Shown: positions 43,574 to 60,200, numbered from the stretch's first letter. The stretch: 64,000 bases of DNA from Phlyctochytrium arcticum (GCA_025602905.1 JAHLKI010000008.1:124001-188000), one strand, 5' to 3'. The notes: generated by a model from the letters alone, not told the origin. Made by a program: numbers and translations.

Positions 43574-45504
43574 TCAGAGTTCGCCGTGATCGGCAAGAGC
43601 AGCAATCAGGGCTGCACCTTGACCTGATCCATCCCGCGCTATTTTCAAATACGTTAACAATGGCGGAAGAAGAACGCGAGACAAAGAATGGACAAACCTT
43701 GGGCCAACGTTATGTTGTCAGCATTTACACCCAGCAATTCTTTGAGGGCATCAATCATACGCGTGCGGAAGTAAGAGTAGTGTTCGTAAACAGAGCCATC
43801 AACGGCGACCGTGCAGCCGTGAAGGCGGTTCATCTTTGTAACGACACTGGCGATACCAATAGAGGCCAGTCGCGCAGCACGGGTTCCAATAAGCTGACAA
43901 ATACGCTTGATCAGACGACGGTCGCTAAGGGTGGTCTTCTTGATGCCGTAGAGATCCTCAAGAATCGTGCGCGTGTCAGTAAGTTCCATACTGTGATCAC
44001 TGTAGAGAGGAGGAGTAAGCCACGTGCATCGCATGATCACGGATAGGCGAAAACATACCGCTCGATTCGGGACATGTAGGCAGTCTCGAAACTGTATGGT
44101 GCTTCCAGAGCCGAGCAGTGACGCCCGCCAAAAATTTCACCAGTGGAGATCAAATCCAGTAGAATCTGACGGGTAATTTCACCCAGGTACATTCCAGAGA
44201 TCATCTTCTCGTATGTCTGCTTGCGAGGGTTTGGAGAGGCACGATCAACCTTGAGATCGTACGCGGTGGTTGGAAGGATGATGCCATCCTGACCCCACGC
44301 GCCCCACTCCATGTTGATCACCATTTCACCCGTGCTGGATGGGGGTCCTTTCCACTTGGGGATGTTTTCCATCTTCTCAACGTAAGCAGCGTTGCTGCCG
44401 GTACCCAAAATAACACCCATGTAAGTGGCATTGTCCACATAGGCATGCGAGATCAGAGTGCCGACCGTATCATTGACAAGAGCGGTAACGTCGATCTTCA
44501 GATCCTATATTTTTGCAAATCTATCATGAGTCTCGATTGACGTATCCGCGGTTCATGATTGACCTTACCTTGCGATGGAAGGCATCCTGCAACAATTGCA
44601 CAACATCGGTTCCTACTACGCCAGATGCCGTGAAACCTTTGGTCCACAAGAAGAGGTTGCCTGTTGGGAATAAAGATGTGTTAGGCAAATGACACGACCC
44701 GCGATTCTGCGCCCAACTCACCCTTGTTCAACGCGTGCTGGTCGACAGGGAATGAAAAGGTGAATCCCATCTTCAGCTTCGTGTCTTTGCCAATGTTCAA
44801 TTCTCCCATGAATTGCTCGACGCAATCGGCGATAAAGTCAAACAGCTGCTCCCCTGTGCCCGTCTTCAAGGCTTCGGAGACTACAAACTTCTTTTGACGC
44901 GTGCGTACTTGGCCCTTGCCCAGAAGGGTCACCTCACACACCCGGAAGTTGCTACCACCCAAATCCAGAGCCAGATACGTGCCAGTTTCGTCACCTGACG
45001 GGCGACGTTCAACGTAGGAAGGAATCATCTTAATGACCGAGTTTTCTCGCTTCAGTCCACTATTGGAAAGTTTGAAATTTAGTAACTGACCACAGAAGTG
45101 CACGCGTCTTTTGCCAATGATTCAAGCCGGACAGGCGTATCAACATGAACAGAATATCATCTGCGGCATTATATTCCCCGCGAGTCGGCTCTCTCATAGA
45201 TACTAAAGGATTCTTACCGTTCCATGTCACGGGTAAAGGCCTTGACAAGATTGTGCAGCATGGAAGTGTTGATGGTGAATTCCCGCTCCAACCGCTGAAT
45301 GGTACTTTCAAACTGAGTGTCGGGGCGGAGACCTCCGACAGCATTGCCAGGAAGAGGATCATAATCAGCGGGTGGTGGAGGCTGGTTCCGTTTTGAGAGG
45401 GAGCTGTACAGGTACTGGAAAGCGGCGGTCACGGCGACACCCGTGGTCAGCCCAAAGACAAACAGCGGCACCCGGTTGTCCGGGGTCCACAGCGGAAGAG
45501 GCAT
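43574..45504 (-). CDS. Hexokinase with N-terminal membrane anchor
   Basis: A seven-exon leftward gene, start at 45504. Exon 1 carries MPLPLWTPDNRVPLFVFGLT followed by a hydrophobic helix (GVAVTAAFQYLY) not found in yeast hexokinases. The catalytic domain follows: YLALDLGGSNFRVCEV (phosphate 1), MGFTFSFPVDQ, GFTASGVVGTDVV, ALVNDTVGTLISHAY, MGVILGTGSNAAYVE, INMEWGAWGQDG, and DGSGQGAALIAALADHGEL at the end (adenosine region). The active-site Asp is in VNDTVGT. The enzyme phosphorylates glucose at the start of glycolysis. The anchor suggests attachment to a membrane, possibly the mitochondrial outer membrane as for animal HK1/2, but the target is inferred. Length is otherwise typical at about 500 residues. 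Confidence 0.9.
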
Positions 45505-45794
45505 GTCTACTACTACTCGGTTAATGAAGGTTTACGTTGAGATGGTTTGTGAATGTTGCTAGTATTTTCCGCCTTGCAATCTGCAAACGGCAACCAAGTG
45601 AGCTCACGGCATATGGTTCATGTTGCCGTGCCAACAAATGAACCTGGCTCCAGCATTGTCATTCAGATTGTCATAAGTCCCACAGTTTTGCGCACCAAAT
45701 GTTCCTACTGTTCAGAATAAATATATAGAAGTCATACGTAGCAATACATCTTCATTTTACATAAAACACGCTTCTTGGGTTCAGTCTTGAGTTG

Positions 45795-48700
45795 TCATAG
45801 CTTGGCTATCGCCTTGTCGTCAGCTTGCTGGCTGGTGACTTCGTCCAGATAAATCCGAGTCGGCTCCACATCCGTGCCCCGGACCAACACAGCCAGGCGG
45901 TTCATGTTTTTCACGCCAAGCTTCTCTTCAACCTCCTTGCTGAAACCCTCAAAAGTAAGATCCTCCAAACAGCGGATTCGGTCTTCAAGGTAGTTGAAGT
46001 ACGCAGGGTATTGCTCATCGTATGCCAGAGAGTAATAGTATTGAATCTTGCCAAAGAGGGTATCGTGCGGGTGTCGGAGTCGGGCAAGAGTTGCTTGCTT
46101 TACGTTTTCTATTGTCATAAAATCGCATCAGTTTCGGTGTCACACAAGCAGGCACAGGGACAACTTACCAAATCGCTCCCTCACATCCTCCTTGCCCTCC
46201 TGGATCTCTCTCACCATTCTCTCCATAACCACTTCAACTCTACTCAGTAGATCCCGCGGGTCGTGGGAATTGCTCTGAACGGATACTTGAACAAACAGCT
46301 CCCCTGCTGCGTCAGATGGGTACGAGTGAACCATATAGCCCGTCTGCTGGGTCGTCCGTAGCTCGGTGTACACCGGCTCCTTGATCAGCTTTGTAAACAT
46401 CATTTGTAGTGTGCGCAAACGCGGGTCGCGTTTTCCTATCCGCAATGACCAAATGACTGCGTTTCCTTTCATATCAGTTTGCCGAGTCAGAGCTCTCGGG
46501 CGGATAGGAGTTGGAACAGGTTTGAGGGGGGACCTTCGGACTTCCGAAGGGAGACAGGGTGAACCGGGCGGGAGTAGTTTCGTAACTACTGCCCAAGCCG
46601 CATTAGCATCGTCATTGGTGATATTGCCACCCACAAAGCTTTCGATGAAGCGAGACTTGAAAACATCTTGAATGAAGCCTTCCAAATCAGTGAGCGTAAG
46701 GCCACTCACAGCATCTGCGAGTTGCGCAGCAGTGGAGTACTGAGCATATAGTGCTTTGGACAAGACTTCTCTGCCCTGTCGGACGGGTAGCTCCTTGCCT
46801 TCATTACGATAGTCTCGCTCCAGGGACTCTCGCAAGTTTTCAAACGTTTCCGCGTGCAAAACCGGGTCACGCACGGCCTCCAGAACGGTCTGCAACCATG
46901 CTAGGGCACGCTCACTGTATCCGCGTATTGACACTCCAACACCAGTGTCATCAGCCCAGACGTCGTAGTACAGACCAGCCCTTGATGCATCCACAGCGCG
47001 CTCAATGAGAGTGTCATGAACGAACTGCGAATACAATTCAGAGAGTACGATGGAGCGAGGGTTATCGGGACGGATGGACGGAGTCTTGATGTGGAAAATG
47101 TAAGCTGCCTCAGGCACTTGAAATTCCATGTCAGGCAAAACATAAAGCTTGCCGGCGGGGTCTTCGCGCAACAGCTGGGGAGCGTCATGGTCGGTGCCCG
47201 AATCCTTTTTGGGTGCAGGGTTTGAAACGAGTTTGAGGTCCCGCGGCACAAATGGGTTGGGTGGCGGGTATTCGACAGAGCCAGTGCCCACACTCTTCCA
47301 TTCAGCCATGATACTATCCTCCACCTTTTTGACTCCATATTGTCCCTTCATCCATTTTTCGGTCCGATCCAACTTCATACCGGCAAATTTCTCGTCTGCC
47401 GCAATGGCAATAACGGCAGATTCGGGCGTGAGGAGATCCATCAACTCGTGGGCTTTCTCAGGTACGAAGCTGTCGCTAAAGTACGATTGACGGGGAAACG
47501 TCGTGATGCCTTCCTTGCGCAGCAATCCACATGCCTGAGTGGCGATACCGGTATTGCGTTGCTGGAATTGGTATGCAATGGTTTGCATGTAGTTTGATTC
47601 GTCGAATACGTGCTAAGGAACCAGGAGTCAACTTCGAGTTCATCTTGGTGATGCACACTAGTTTCTTACCTTTGGATATGATTTGTTTCTCAAGGCGTTC
47701 AAGGCCGCGTAGAATCGATTGACAACATATGCCCACTTGTCAAGACCTTTCTCAGTCAGCGTGAATGATACTGTAAACGTAAGATTTTGGGCTCCCAAAG
47801 AATTTTTCGACGCGTGAATGTCCTCTACCAGGTGTTCTGCCTTCAATTGCGCAAGCAGCGAGTTGCTTCCCTTGTATCCCAAGACGTGGGCCACCAGATT
47901 CCCGGGTTTCGTTGCCATGTCTGCATACTCGATGGGTACTTCCCACGTCAAACTCATTTCACGCAGATCCATGATGGGTTTGACCCATATTATGTGACCG
48001 TGCAACGATTTGGGATAGATGGGGACATTGCGAGTAGATAGTAAAGGTAGATTACGGTTCGGGATGGGTGAAAATGCCTTCTCTGCCTTTTGGGCCAAGA
48101 TGTCGATGGGCTCTCTTCCATATATTGCAAAGTGCATAAGATTTGCGCTGTAATGCTTCGCGTACCTGATGCGAGCAATTACTATCTGTTGGTATCAGTG
48201 CAACGTCGCAAGTTACTAACCAGTCACGTAACTCTGCAGTATCGATCTTTTTCATAGTCTCCAAATTACCAGTGTTGAATCCCGCTGCAGTCAATGATTA
48301 GAACCAAAAACGAGCAGATTGCAGCTTGTGAGCATACCGAATGGATGACTTTGATTCGCCAGCTCTTTCATGACATGCAAACTCCGCCACGAATCGTTTT
48401 CCACATTTTTCCGAAACTCTTGGTCTACTGCATTTCGTTCACGGTCTACACACGACTCATTGAACAGCGGCTCGTAGAAGAACCGCGCGAATTGGTCCAG
48501 TGCACCATCAAATGCCGCTATCATCACCTGTTAGCCGGATTGGGACTACTGGGAAAGACTGAGGTTTACCGGGTGTGACACTTGAGAAGTAATATAAAGA
48601 ATGATCTGATGCAGTGTATCCGTTCATCGTGCCATTGGCATCGAAGATGAACCTATTATAAACAAACAGAGATGAGCTTCAAGGTGCATGATCTTGGGCA

Positions 48701-49088
48701 AAGCAGCGTATTGAGGGACGCACCGTTCATAATCATACTCATTCGGATACTTTTTGGTCCCAAGGAACAACATATGTTCAAGAAAATGAGCGGTCCCTTG
48801 GTGCCGTCCATCCTGCCAACTGCCTGCCTCCACACTCAGTGCTGCACCTGTCGAGGGAGCTCCCGGATCAGAGACAATGTATCCTTGCATTCCATTTTGG
48901 AGAATGACTTTGAGAGTTTGCTGTTTGGATAGTTGTGGTGTTCGCAAGGAAAGGTCAAGGGAAGCAGGAATGACTTTGTACCCCGCTGCTGGTGATGTCG
49001 CCGCGCTGGACGTTGAAAGACGGATATGTAAAGGGGAAGTATGGCGAGTACAGAGCAAAGCCAGGCGATGAGGCCGGGCCTTCATCAT
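45795..49088 (-). CDS. M16 metalloprotease, insulin-degrading enzyme/Ste23 type
   Basis: A multi-exon leftward gene. The first exon encodes MMKARPHRLALLCTRHTSPL with Ser/Arg-rich residues, a likely mitochondrial presequence, then LQNGMQGYIVSDP and the inverted zinc motif HFLEH in GTAHFLEHMLFLGTKKYPNE. Downstream come RFFYEPLFNESCVDRERNAV with the third zinc ligand Glu (ERNAVDQEF), FAIYGREPIDILAQKAEKAF, PGNLVAHVLGYKGSNSLLAQ, and the second M16 half with RTTQQTGYMVHSYPSDAAGE. It ends EVTSQQADDKAIAKL. Insulinase-type enzymes degrade small peptides inside a closed chamber. Yeast Ste23/Axl1 mature a-factor; a cytosolic or mitochondrial peptide-clearing role is equally possible here. Both motif residues and the second-half Arg/Tyr are present, so it should be active. 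Confidence 0.88.
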
Positions 49089-49326
49089 ATTGCCCTTTCT
49101 CTTGACCTGAGTTGTGCGAAAACTGGTGATCTGAACTGGTGATTCTCAAATTTGCCCAAAATCAAAGTCCGATGCCCGCTGACTTCAGAACATTTCCTGG
49201 ATCGTTTCTGTGCTATACAGCCATGCTATGTCATAATTTATTAGAATACAGAATGAAAACAAAGTTGGGAATGGTTCGTGATAAATAAATAAAGATCTTC
49301 TCCATGCAGCACATATGTACACTCCA

Positions 49327-52300
49327 TCATGTCTCTTCATCAACTTCGTCCAGCGTAATTCTCCGCTTCTTATTTGATTCATCCTTAAAGTATCCTTTGG
49401 CAGTCTTGTCCCGCATGGCGTCCACGCTCTCCTCATCCTGCGCCCACTCCAAAACCAAATGTCGCCCGTACAAATGTGTGGCAGCAAGAGACTCAAAGGC
49501 CGCCTTTGCTTCTTGCTTGGTGAGGAAATCCACGAACCCGAAACCACGATGCTGACCATCCATTTTGCTGGGAATACGGACAGACTTGACCTGGCCAAAG
49601 GACCTGTGGAGCGACAAAGACTCATTGTCAACAAAGTGGTCACAGTAGATCGAGAAATCTTTCACTTACGAGAAAAGTTGTCGGACGTCGCGCTTCGTGG
49701 CCTCAAAGGGAATATTTCGTACAATCAGTTTTGTACCGGTCACCTTGATGGGGTCATCCGAACCGCGCTTTTTGCTTTGTGTTGTGCTCTTTGCCGCAGC
49801 ATTCGAGTACTTCAGCTGAAGAACATGCCCATCGAGTTGATGATTCTAATCATTATAGTGAGTATGTGCGGATGGCTCTCAAACAATTCAGATGTGTATA
49901 CCTGCATAGACTTTACGCATCGCATTGCATCTTCCTTGTTCTGAAACTCCAAAAATCCGAATCCCATCGATAGCTTGCCCCCGGTTTTATTATCCGGCTT
50001 CGTGGCTATCCGCACAGACCGCAGCCCTCGCGCAACGCTGAATGTTTGGTGCAGACTTTCTTCTGTTGTGTCGAAATTCAGATTTTTGACAAAGAGAGTT
50101 GCGACCGGCATAGCATCCGCATCTTCTACTTCTGCTGATGATGTTTCCGGAAGAGAAACGAGGGGCTTGCTAGCACCATCTGGTGGAGCGGTCGGTGAGT
50201 CAATCGGTGAGTCGGTCGGTGAATCGGGCTCAGGGCTGGCTTCGGGCTCTGCAAGCTCTGCTTCTTTACTGGCTTTACGCTCTGCTTCCGCCTTTGCATC
50301 ATACTCTGCTTTGAAGGCATCCATGGGCGCGTATTCAAGGTAGAGAGGCAAGTGCTTAAACTTGGTGTACGCTAGTCGGTTAAAGGCTGCTTTTGCCTCA
50401 TTTGGCTCCAAGTACTCGATCAGGGCGATGGTCCGCGTTGGTGGCAAGAGGAGACGTCCCAACGTTCCAAATTTGCCAAATAAACTCTGCAATTCCTCTT
50501 CCTCCGTGTCGTGTGGGATATTCTTGACAAGAATTACCGTTTTGCTTCGAGTTTTGCGTTTCTCAAAGGCAGACAGATCAATCCCTGCATCTTCGAGGTA
50601 TTTTTTGGTTTCAGCAATGACATGCGTTTCGGCAAGAGCCAATCGCACGGCCATATTATCGGCATCGGGATTCAAAATCTCTGATTTGCGAACACCCAAC
50701 TTCTTCGCCATGGCTTCGGCAACGGCATCGCTCTAATACAGAAATACCGGTTAGGTCAACACGAATCCTTGAACTGGGGAAACGATAAACTTACATTCAT
50801 AAACAAACTGTTCCAACTAAACTCATTTGTAGCATTTGCCTTGCGCTGTCGTTCCTTTTGTGCCTTATACGAGTTCGGGTTGCTTTCATCCTCTGGTGCT
50901 CTGGGCTTTTCTTTCCCAGCATAAATTTCAAGTATACGACCTTGAAAAATGCTCCCATCCAATTTGGTGAACGCTTTCACAGCGTGCTCTGGCAAAAGAA
51001 ACAAAATGAAGGCAAATCCTTTTGGTTTCTTGGTCTCCTTGTTGATTGGAATGTGTACTTCTGATAATGGCCCAAACTTCTCGAAAAGTTTGTGCAAGTC
51101 TTCCGCAGTGGTAGAGAATGGTAAGTTTTTGAGAAAGAGACGCCCGGTATCTGCTATTATTTCTGGGGGAGGTGGGCCGGCGGATGGAATAGGACGGGAG
51201 CGAGCGAGGATGGAGGGGGCAGGGGTGGAAGGGGTTGATGCTGTATCTTGTCGTGCACTGTGCTCGCCAGAGTCCTCGAAAAGAGCTGCTCGGTCAGCGT
51301 GAACATTGGAATTGACCGGAGCCGAGCTGGATGTATCCATCGGAATTTCTGATGGCTTCTCTTCTGCAACTTCCAGGTCATCCGCATCCCCAATGTCCTT
51401 CATTTTTGAACGAAGGTATTCCAGGTCGGACATGGAGTTGTCATGTGCTGCAGATGGTTCAACTACATTGTCACCTTCCGGAGACTCCATTTCTACCTCC
51501 TCTGCAGCATCCTCCGCCTCCGCCGCGGGTTCGGGCTTGTTTGATGGCAAATCGTCATATAGCTCGTCGTCGGAATCTCCAAATGTCACGTGTGTCTTTG
51601 CAATCACCATTCCATCTCCTCCTGTCTTTCGATTGGCTACCGTTACAACTTTTGCTTGGACTTTGCTTTTCTTGCCACCTGGAGTTTCTAAAGTTCCACC
51701 ATCATCGTTTGCCCAAGTGCGCCCCTGAACAGTCGAACGTGGCCGCATGACCTCGAGAAACTCTTTCAACTTTGGATCATTTTCTTCGGCATAAAGGGAG
51801 TCTAAAAAGTTCTTCTTTCGCTCAACTTCCTTTTCTGTTTGGGCACGTTGCTGTCGGAGGAGTTCTTGACGCTCTTGACGCTCGCGTAGCGCTTCTTCTT
51901 CGGCCTCGTTCTTTTTTTGCCATGCAGAACTTCCTTGGGAATGCCGACTCCAAGGTCGAGCAAGACTGCTGTCTCCGAGCTAGATTTGCCTGATTAGTAC
52001 CACGCAACACATATGCCTGAATGGTGAGCATGAGATTTACGGCTTTGGCAAACTCCACTTGGATCTTGGAAGTATCAATGTAACTGTCGTTAAAGTACTT
52101 TAGAGCAGCCTTTGCCTCCTTGTCGGTCTTGTATCCAATGTAACCGAACTGACGAAAACGGCCATCACTACAAACAATAAACAAAGTTTACTCCCGCATC
52201 ATTCATCGTATCAGGAGTCTAAGGCAAAGACTTACTGTGTCCGGGCAAACTTTGCATCCGTTACTTCACCCTTGTCTGCGAAATGCTCTCGAAATCGTTC

Positions 52301-52408
52301 AATTGTCAAGTGCTTTGGCAAATTTTTCACAATAAGTCGAGACCTGTTGTTACACTGTTAAAATGGGAAAAATGGAGAGGCGCAACGTATAAAAAGAAAC
52401 TCTTACAT
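49327..52408 (-). CDS. MRD1: Multi-RRM RNA-binding protein Mrd1/RBM19
   Basis: A multi-exon leftward gene with about five RRMs. The first starts [20 protein letters not shown] and has [18 protein letters not shown]. Later RNP pairs include [85 protein letters not shown] and [33 protein letters not shown]. The end is [12 protein letters not shown]. Mrd1 is essential in yeast and acts in 90S pre-ribosomes for 18S rRNA maturation. The start codon is interrupted by a 63-nt intron: A and T at 52408-52407, intron 52406-52344, G at 52343. No other in-frame ATG exists upstream before a stop. It is divergent with YOP1, 326 bases apart. Confidence 0.88.
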
Positions 52409-52734
52409 GATGCTCGATATTTATTTTGGAGAACTGCCCAGTCTAAAGATTTGCAGTTGCTGCTACCAACTCAATTTGTGAAAGTTGAAACTTTTTGTTT
52501 TGGTCAAAGCTTCACCAAAATGTTTTTGAGAGGAGCGTAGTTTGATGTGTCCATTTTGGGTTTAATTTCAACCCTAGCGGCCAAAGGCCCAAAACTTGAC
52601 GCAACCAAGCTGAGACATCGGACATCCGAACTTCAAACGCCATCCAATCTTCCTAATTTTACAGAGGACTTTTGCCATCACACAACAGCCCACCTTTAGA
52701 TAAATCTACTTTCTCTTTTTGGATTGAGTAAATC
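52409..52734. promoter_or_regulatory. Shared upstream region of MRD1 and YOP1
   Basis: 326 bases between divergent starts; the MRD1 side also contains 5' UTR because its first exon extends upstream of the split ATG. No named element identified. Confidence 0.45.
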
Positions 52735-53507
52735 ATGTCTGACAAGTTCCAACAGTATTTGAAGCAGGTGCGTCTGCATTCTCACAGTGTTGCTGAAACC
52801 TCACTCACCATTAATGTTGATAAACAGTTCGATGTCGAACTCTCCAAGGTTCCTCTCGCCGTCGAAGTTGAGCGCCGGAGCGGCCTCCCAAAAACCTACA
52901 TTTTTGGCGGTTTTGGTGTTTTCCTTTCTGTCCTTATCTTTTTGAATGTGTGGGGTTCATTGTTGACCAACTTGCTCGGATTCATGTACCCCGCCTACGC
53001 TTCATTCAAGGCTATTGAATCACCAAACAAAGCGGATGATACGCAATGGTACGCTTCGCTTCCCTCTTGCCCACGGATTTCTGTCCGTCTTGCTAAAAAT
53101 CGCTAAATTGCAGGTTGACGTACTGGACCGTTTTTGGATTTTTAAACGTTGCCGAGTTCTTTTCTGACGCATTGCTGTACTGGGTTCCCTTTTACTACTC
53201 GTTCAAAACTGCTTTGATCCTTTACTTGATCTGTAAGCTGCGGGTTATGCGTCGGTCACGTCATTTTTCTAACACTTTATTGCAGTGCCTCAATTCCAGG
53301 GTGCCCACAACTTGTACATCAAGTTTGTCCGCCCTTACCTTATTTCAGAGGAGAAGATTATTGATGGCCACTTTGCCAAGTTGAAGGTACAGCAACTTTT
53401 TTTTATCTCGCCATAATTCATGTTCTCATAATCGCTCCAAGACTAAGGCGACTGCTGCCGTCAACGAAGCCGTTGCCGAAGCGTCAAACGAATTGAAGAA
53501 GGATTAG
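52735..53507 (+). CDS. YOP1: Yop1/REEP5 (TB2/DP1/HVA22) ER-shaping protein
   Basis: Five exons, starting 52735-52767, 52828-53048 and 53114-53232, with a stop at 53505-53507. The product of about 170 residues reads MSDKFQQYLKQFDVELSKVP, then two hydrophobic hairpins (YIFGGFGVFLSVLIFLNVWG and LTNLLGFMYPAYASFKAIES; LTYWTVFGFLNVAEFFSDAL, WVPFYYSFKTALILYLILPQ), then FQGAHNLYIKFVRPYL and a Lys/Glu tail. AYASFKAIE and the WTVFG/PQFQGA blocks define the TB2/DP1/HVA22 family. It inserts hairpins into the ER membrane and bends it into tubules. Length is normal for the family. Confidence 0.93.
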
Positions 53508-53887
53508 ATTAAATCACACAAACAAGTTCTGTAACTCATCATCCATTTGACTTCCCTGAGGTTGTCATGCATTTCATTTTAGAGACATGTTCTACCAGCA
53601 TGACATTCGGCCAGCATGTTTGTATCATGTCGAATACCTCGCAATCATATTATCATAAAAACTACTCTGTCGACTTCCACCTGAAGCATATTGGTGTCGA
53701 TATTGTAGCGCACAGCCGCAATACTGTTGACGTCCTCCACGCGTGTGAAAATACCCTTTGTCACGCCAAAAAACAGGAACTTCGTGGGTGTCTTTCAATC
53801 CGACAATTGTCCAAAATCGGAAACAAAGCAAAAATCATTCGCTGCAGTTACTCATTGATTTGAAATTTGACTAGATACACAGCCGTA
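53508..53887. other. Intergenic, convergent 3' ends of YOP1 and CUL1
   Basis: Both flanking genes end here. A 98-codon plus frame at 53567-53863 has no recognisable features. Nothing else seen. Confidence 0.5.
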
Positions 53888-56771
<2,884 letters not shown>

Positions 56772-57249
56772 GCGGCCAAGATTGCAACGAGGCGACGGTA
56801 ATCGGTGGGGAACGTCGGCGTAAAGGTCGGTTCTGACTCAGCAGGGCTGCTGAATGAAAAACTCGGGTAGAATAGCCTGTTCGTCTCAAGGGAGGTGACA
56901 GCCAGAGTACAGCTACAAACAAGTTTCTTGCCCGTAAGTCCGTCCTCGATTGGAGAATAAGACGCAACTTTCAAAGACGACACATCTCCCTCCAGACGCT
57001 AGCCCGCTCCATGCCTGTGCCTTCCAGACTGGCGCAGTCACAGATATAGAATTGGGATTTGGACAACCTGTGGATTCAGTGTGGAAGATCCAAATGCTGT
57101 CTACCACTGTCAAAATCTGTCAGAGAAGACGGACCCAGTATGGCATATACTGACAACAAGCAAGGAGCACGCATATAGAGATTCTGCCGTGGCCGCCTAC
57201 GTACTTGGTGTTTGAAGGGTCCCGTTACCCTTTAGCGAAAAGGTCGTCA
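56772..57249. promoter_or_regulatory. Divergent upstream region of CUL1 and INTS3
   Basis: 478 bases between divergent start codons. Open frames here are short and without features. No specific element recognised. Confidence 0.45.
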
Positions 57250-60200
57250 ATGGCAAACACCGCTGGTCCGCATGTGTTATTTGCGCTGGACGGGACCGCT
57301 GACCGGCAAGATCCTCGAGAAAAGGTGCATGGTGGATAAAGATGTTGTCACTGCCAGGCGTAGCCTAGCTTTTCTCCTATTGATACTTGGATGTCTTTCA
57401 GGATCTCCGGGCTGGGTTTGAATACATCCAGGAAACTCAGAATGGAAGAACTGAAGGAGACCTTCTACGAATCCTCCATGAGCAGGTTAATACTATTGTG
57501 CAGAATCTGGGTGGGCTATTATCTCACTCGGGAGTGTCCAGGTTGACTCGCAACACAATAAAATAAGTGGAGGATTACTGTATGCCATTTTGGCTGATCA
57601 AAATGCGGCCAAAGTAAGCAATCCTTTTGCTTTGATGAATTATTCGAAAGGCTGGCTGAATTCAAGCGATGAGCTAGTCCTTTAGTCTTCTGCAACTAGT
57701 TGCAACGGATAACTTTAATCATGTTCTTGGCGTATTGATGTCACTTGCGGGCGACACCGATTTGATCAACAATCGACCCTTCCGATACTTGCGACCAACA
57801 TGTCGCTCAAAAGTAGATATTGATCCACAGCCCATGCTCTCCTTCCAGTCGAATAACTCGCTCTATTAGATAATTTGGCTGATGGACAAGCTCGCGGCTA
57901 CTCATCTACAGCGACTGGAGCCGCTGATCATACTGATGCTCCGCCAAATTAAAAGTACTTGCAATGGATGCGCATCCTTCGAAGTATCTGAGACTCATTG
58001 GAGGATATAGGCGGTTCTACCACGATTGAGAATTTGGCCCTAGAGCGAGGGATGATAAACATTTTGAACAAACACTGGTTAGATCTGCTCAATCGTCGCA
58101 AGAACTTTGAAGACTGATGTTTAAACAAAACAGGGAGCGACTTAACGTAAAATCAGACATTATACCCGTATCTGTATATACCTACGCCCGACTCGTCGCG
58201 GATCATTCCTCGGAAGTATCCTTGCAGCAAGCAGAAGTGGAGTTTGTCTGTACCATGTTACGAAAACGCGTAAGTTGCCCCCCTCCAACCGAGAATGTCT
58301 ACATCAGTTCCACTCATGTGACACTCCTGCTAGTTTCATAGCTGCCTACGTATAGGCCGCGACCTGCTACGTGTGCTCCTTGCCGTTCACCACATACCCG
58401 CCATTTCTGATATTATCTCCGACATGATAAATCGACCCGCATCTCTCGATCCGTCCTTTCAAGGTAAGCGTGTCCTGTTTCCAGTTTTTGGTCCGCGGAA
58501 TCTGATCGGCTTGGCGCAAAGATTTCAAGCAACTTTTAGCAACACCAACCTCACCATTTATAATAGCACAGCGGGTGACCAAAGAAGTGGACGTCAAGAT
58601 ACGCTTTATACTAGACCAGGTATGACTGACCATATCTACTCTGGTGTCCCTATTCTCATCTAGCAACGCCAAGGTCAAGACCAACCTGAAAGGAGCGCTT
58701 ATACGAAGCTTTCGCAACACTCTTCTGACCAACGCAAATGACTCTATATACGCGGACTTGATCCGCTTTATTTGTACTGCAATTCATCCGCCCAACAATA
58801 TATTGGGATCCAATATCGTGCAACGATGGGAGCTTATCCTTCGACTCTTGCCCATGATTAAAGTACGTTTCATGATTAATACAGCGGACATTTCCTCATC
58901 ATATATTTGCAGAATTCTGCTGCGGTACACTCCGCAAATCTTGCTATATTCTTTGACTGGCTGTGCTGGAACCCGGGCGTTGACAACATCATGTGTATAG
59001 GTATGCTTTCGTTCCTCAAATTACACTCCTAAGAATGTCGGAAGCCTTAATTCTGCCTAAAGAGCCTGCGATTCTGCTGATGGACCGCGCCAGTCACCCA
59101 CCAGTTGACCAACCAGCCGTTGCGGCGGCATTGATTGACTTCTTGTACAAGACCACGCAGAAGTTTCTCCCAGCAATGGAAGCCGACCTGCGACGAAATG
59201 TGGGGCTAGCCATGCGCTCTATACTAAAGATGGGTGTCGTCAGGTATGTGTGTAATGAGATCGCTCGGTGTGTGGAGTATTTGTTTGATTTAATTGGTAC
59301 GCAGCTCATTGCAAGGACTTTTGAAGGCACCAGGCCTGGCAAACAACACTTTACACCAACTGGAAAGTCTCTTCCCCCAAGTCAAGGAACCCCTACCAGT
59401 GCGCGTCCCCTCCACAAAAACTGCCGATGAAAATCCTGTGATATCGCGTCCCGCCAGCAGCCAGCCGAACTCCGCGTCGAATATACAGGGAGGAGGAGCT
59501 GATAATCAACAGTGTACGTACGAGATGTCCGTCCCATGACGTTAATCGTAAACTCATGTACTGCATCAGCTCTGGCAGATCAAAGTCAAGAGTCTGCCTT
59601 CGTCGCACTCACAACACAAATTCAGCAACTCAGTGCCGAGCAAGTAGTGCCAGCCATTTATGGGCAGTTATTCGAGATATATATCAAAGATGTAGGTAAT
59701 TCCAACCATTGGCGACGATCAGTATTACTTACCCAAGCACTGTTAGGATATACAATCCAAGTTGTGTCAGGACGCCATGTACAATCTACTTTCCAAAGTG
59801 CGTAGCGATGCTTTCATGGATCAACTTGTTGCCACATACAATCGAAATCCGTTGGAACAAACGAAACTACTCGATCTGTTGGCTCGCGGCTATGAGCGGA
59901 GTTCCAAGTTCGGCGGATTTATATGTACCTATGTGTTACAGTAAGTTCCGCTTCATCATTCTGTGGAGTACCACCAACTCACGCGTCTTTCATGAACGCA
60001 GTAGGTTGTCAAGTAATTCTGATGAAGAAGAGATTATGGACCCGCGCTCGATGTATCGAAGAGGGCTAACACACCGTCTGTCTTTGCCGCACCCTCAACT
60101 TCTGCTACAAGATCTGAGAGTCATACACGAGCAACAGGAAGCCGCGTTTTACAATGAATACGTGCCACTTGTGTTCAGAGCGTTTCCGGAAGATTCAGAG

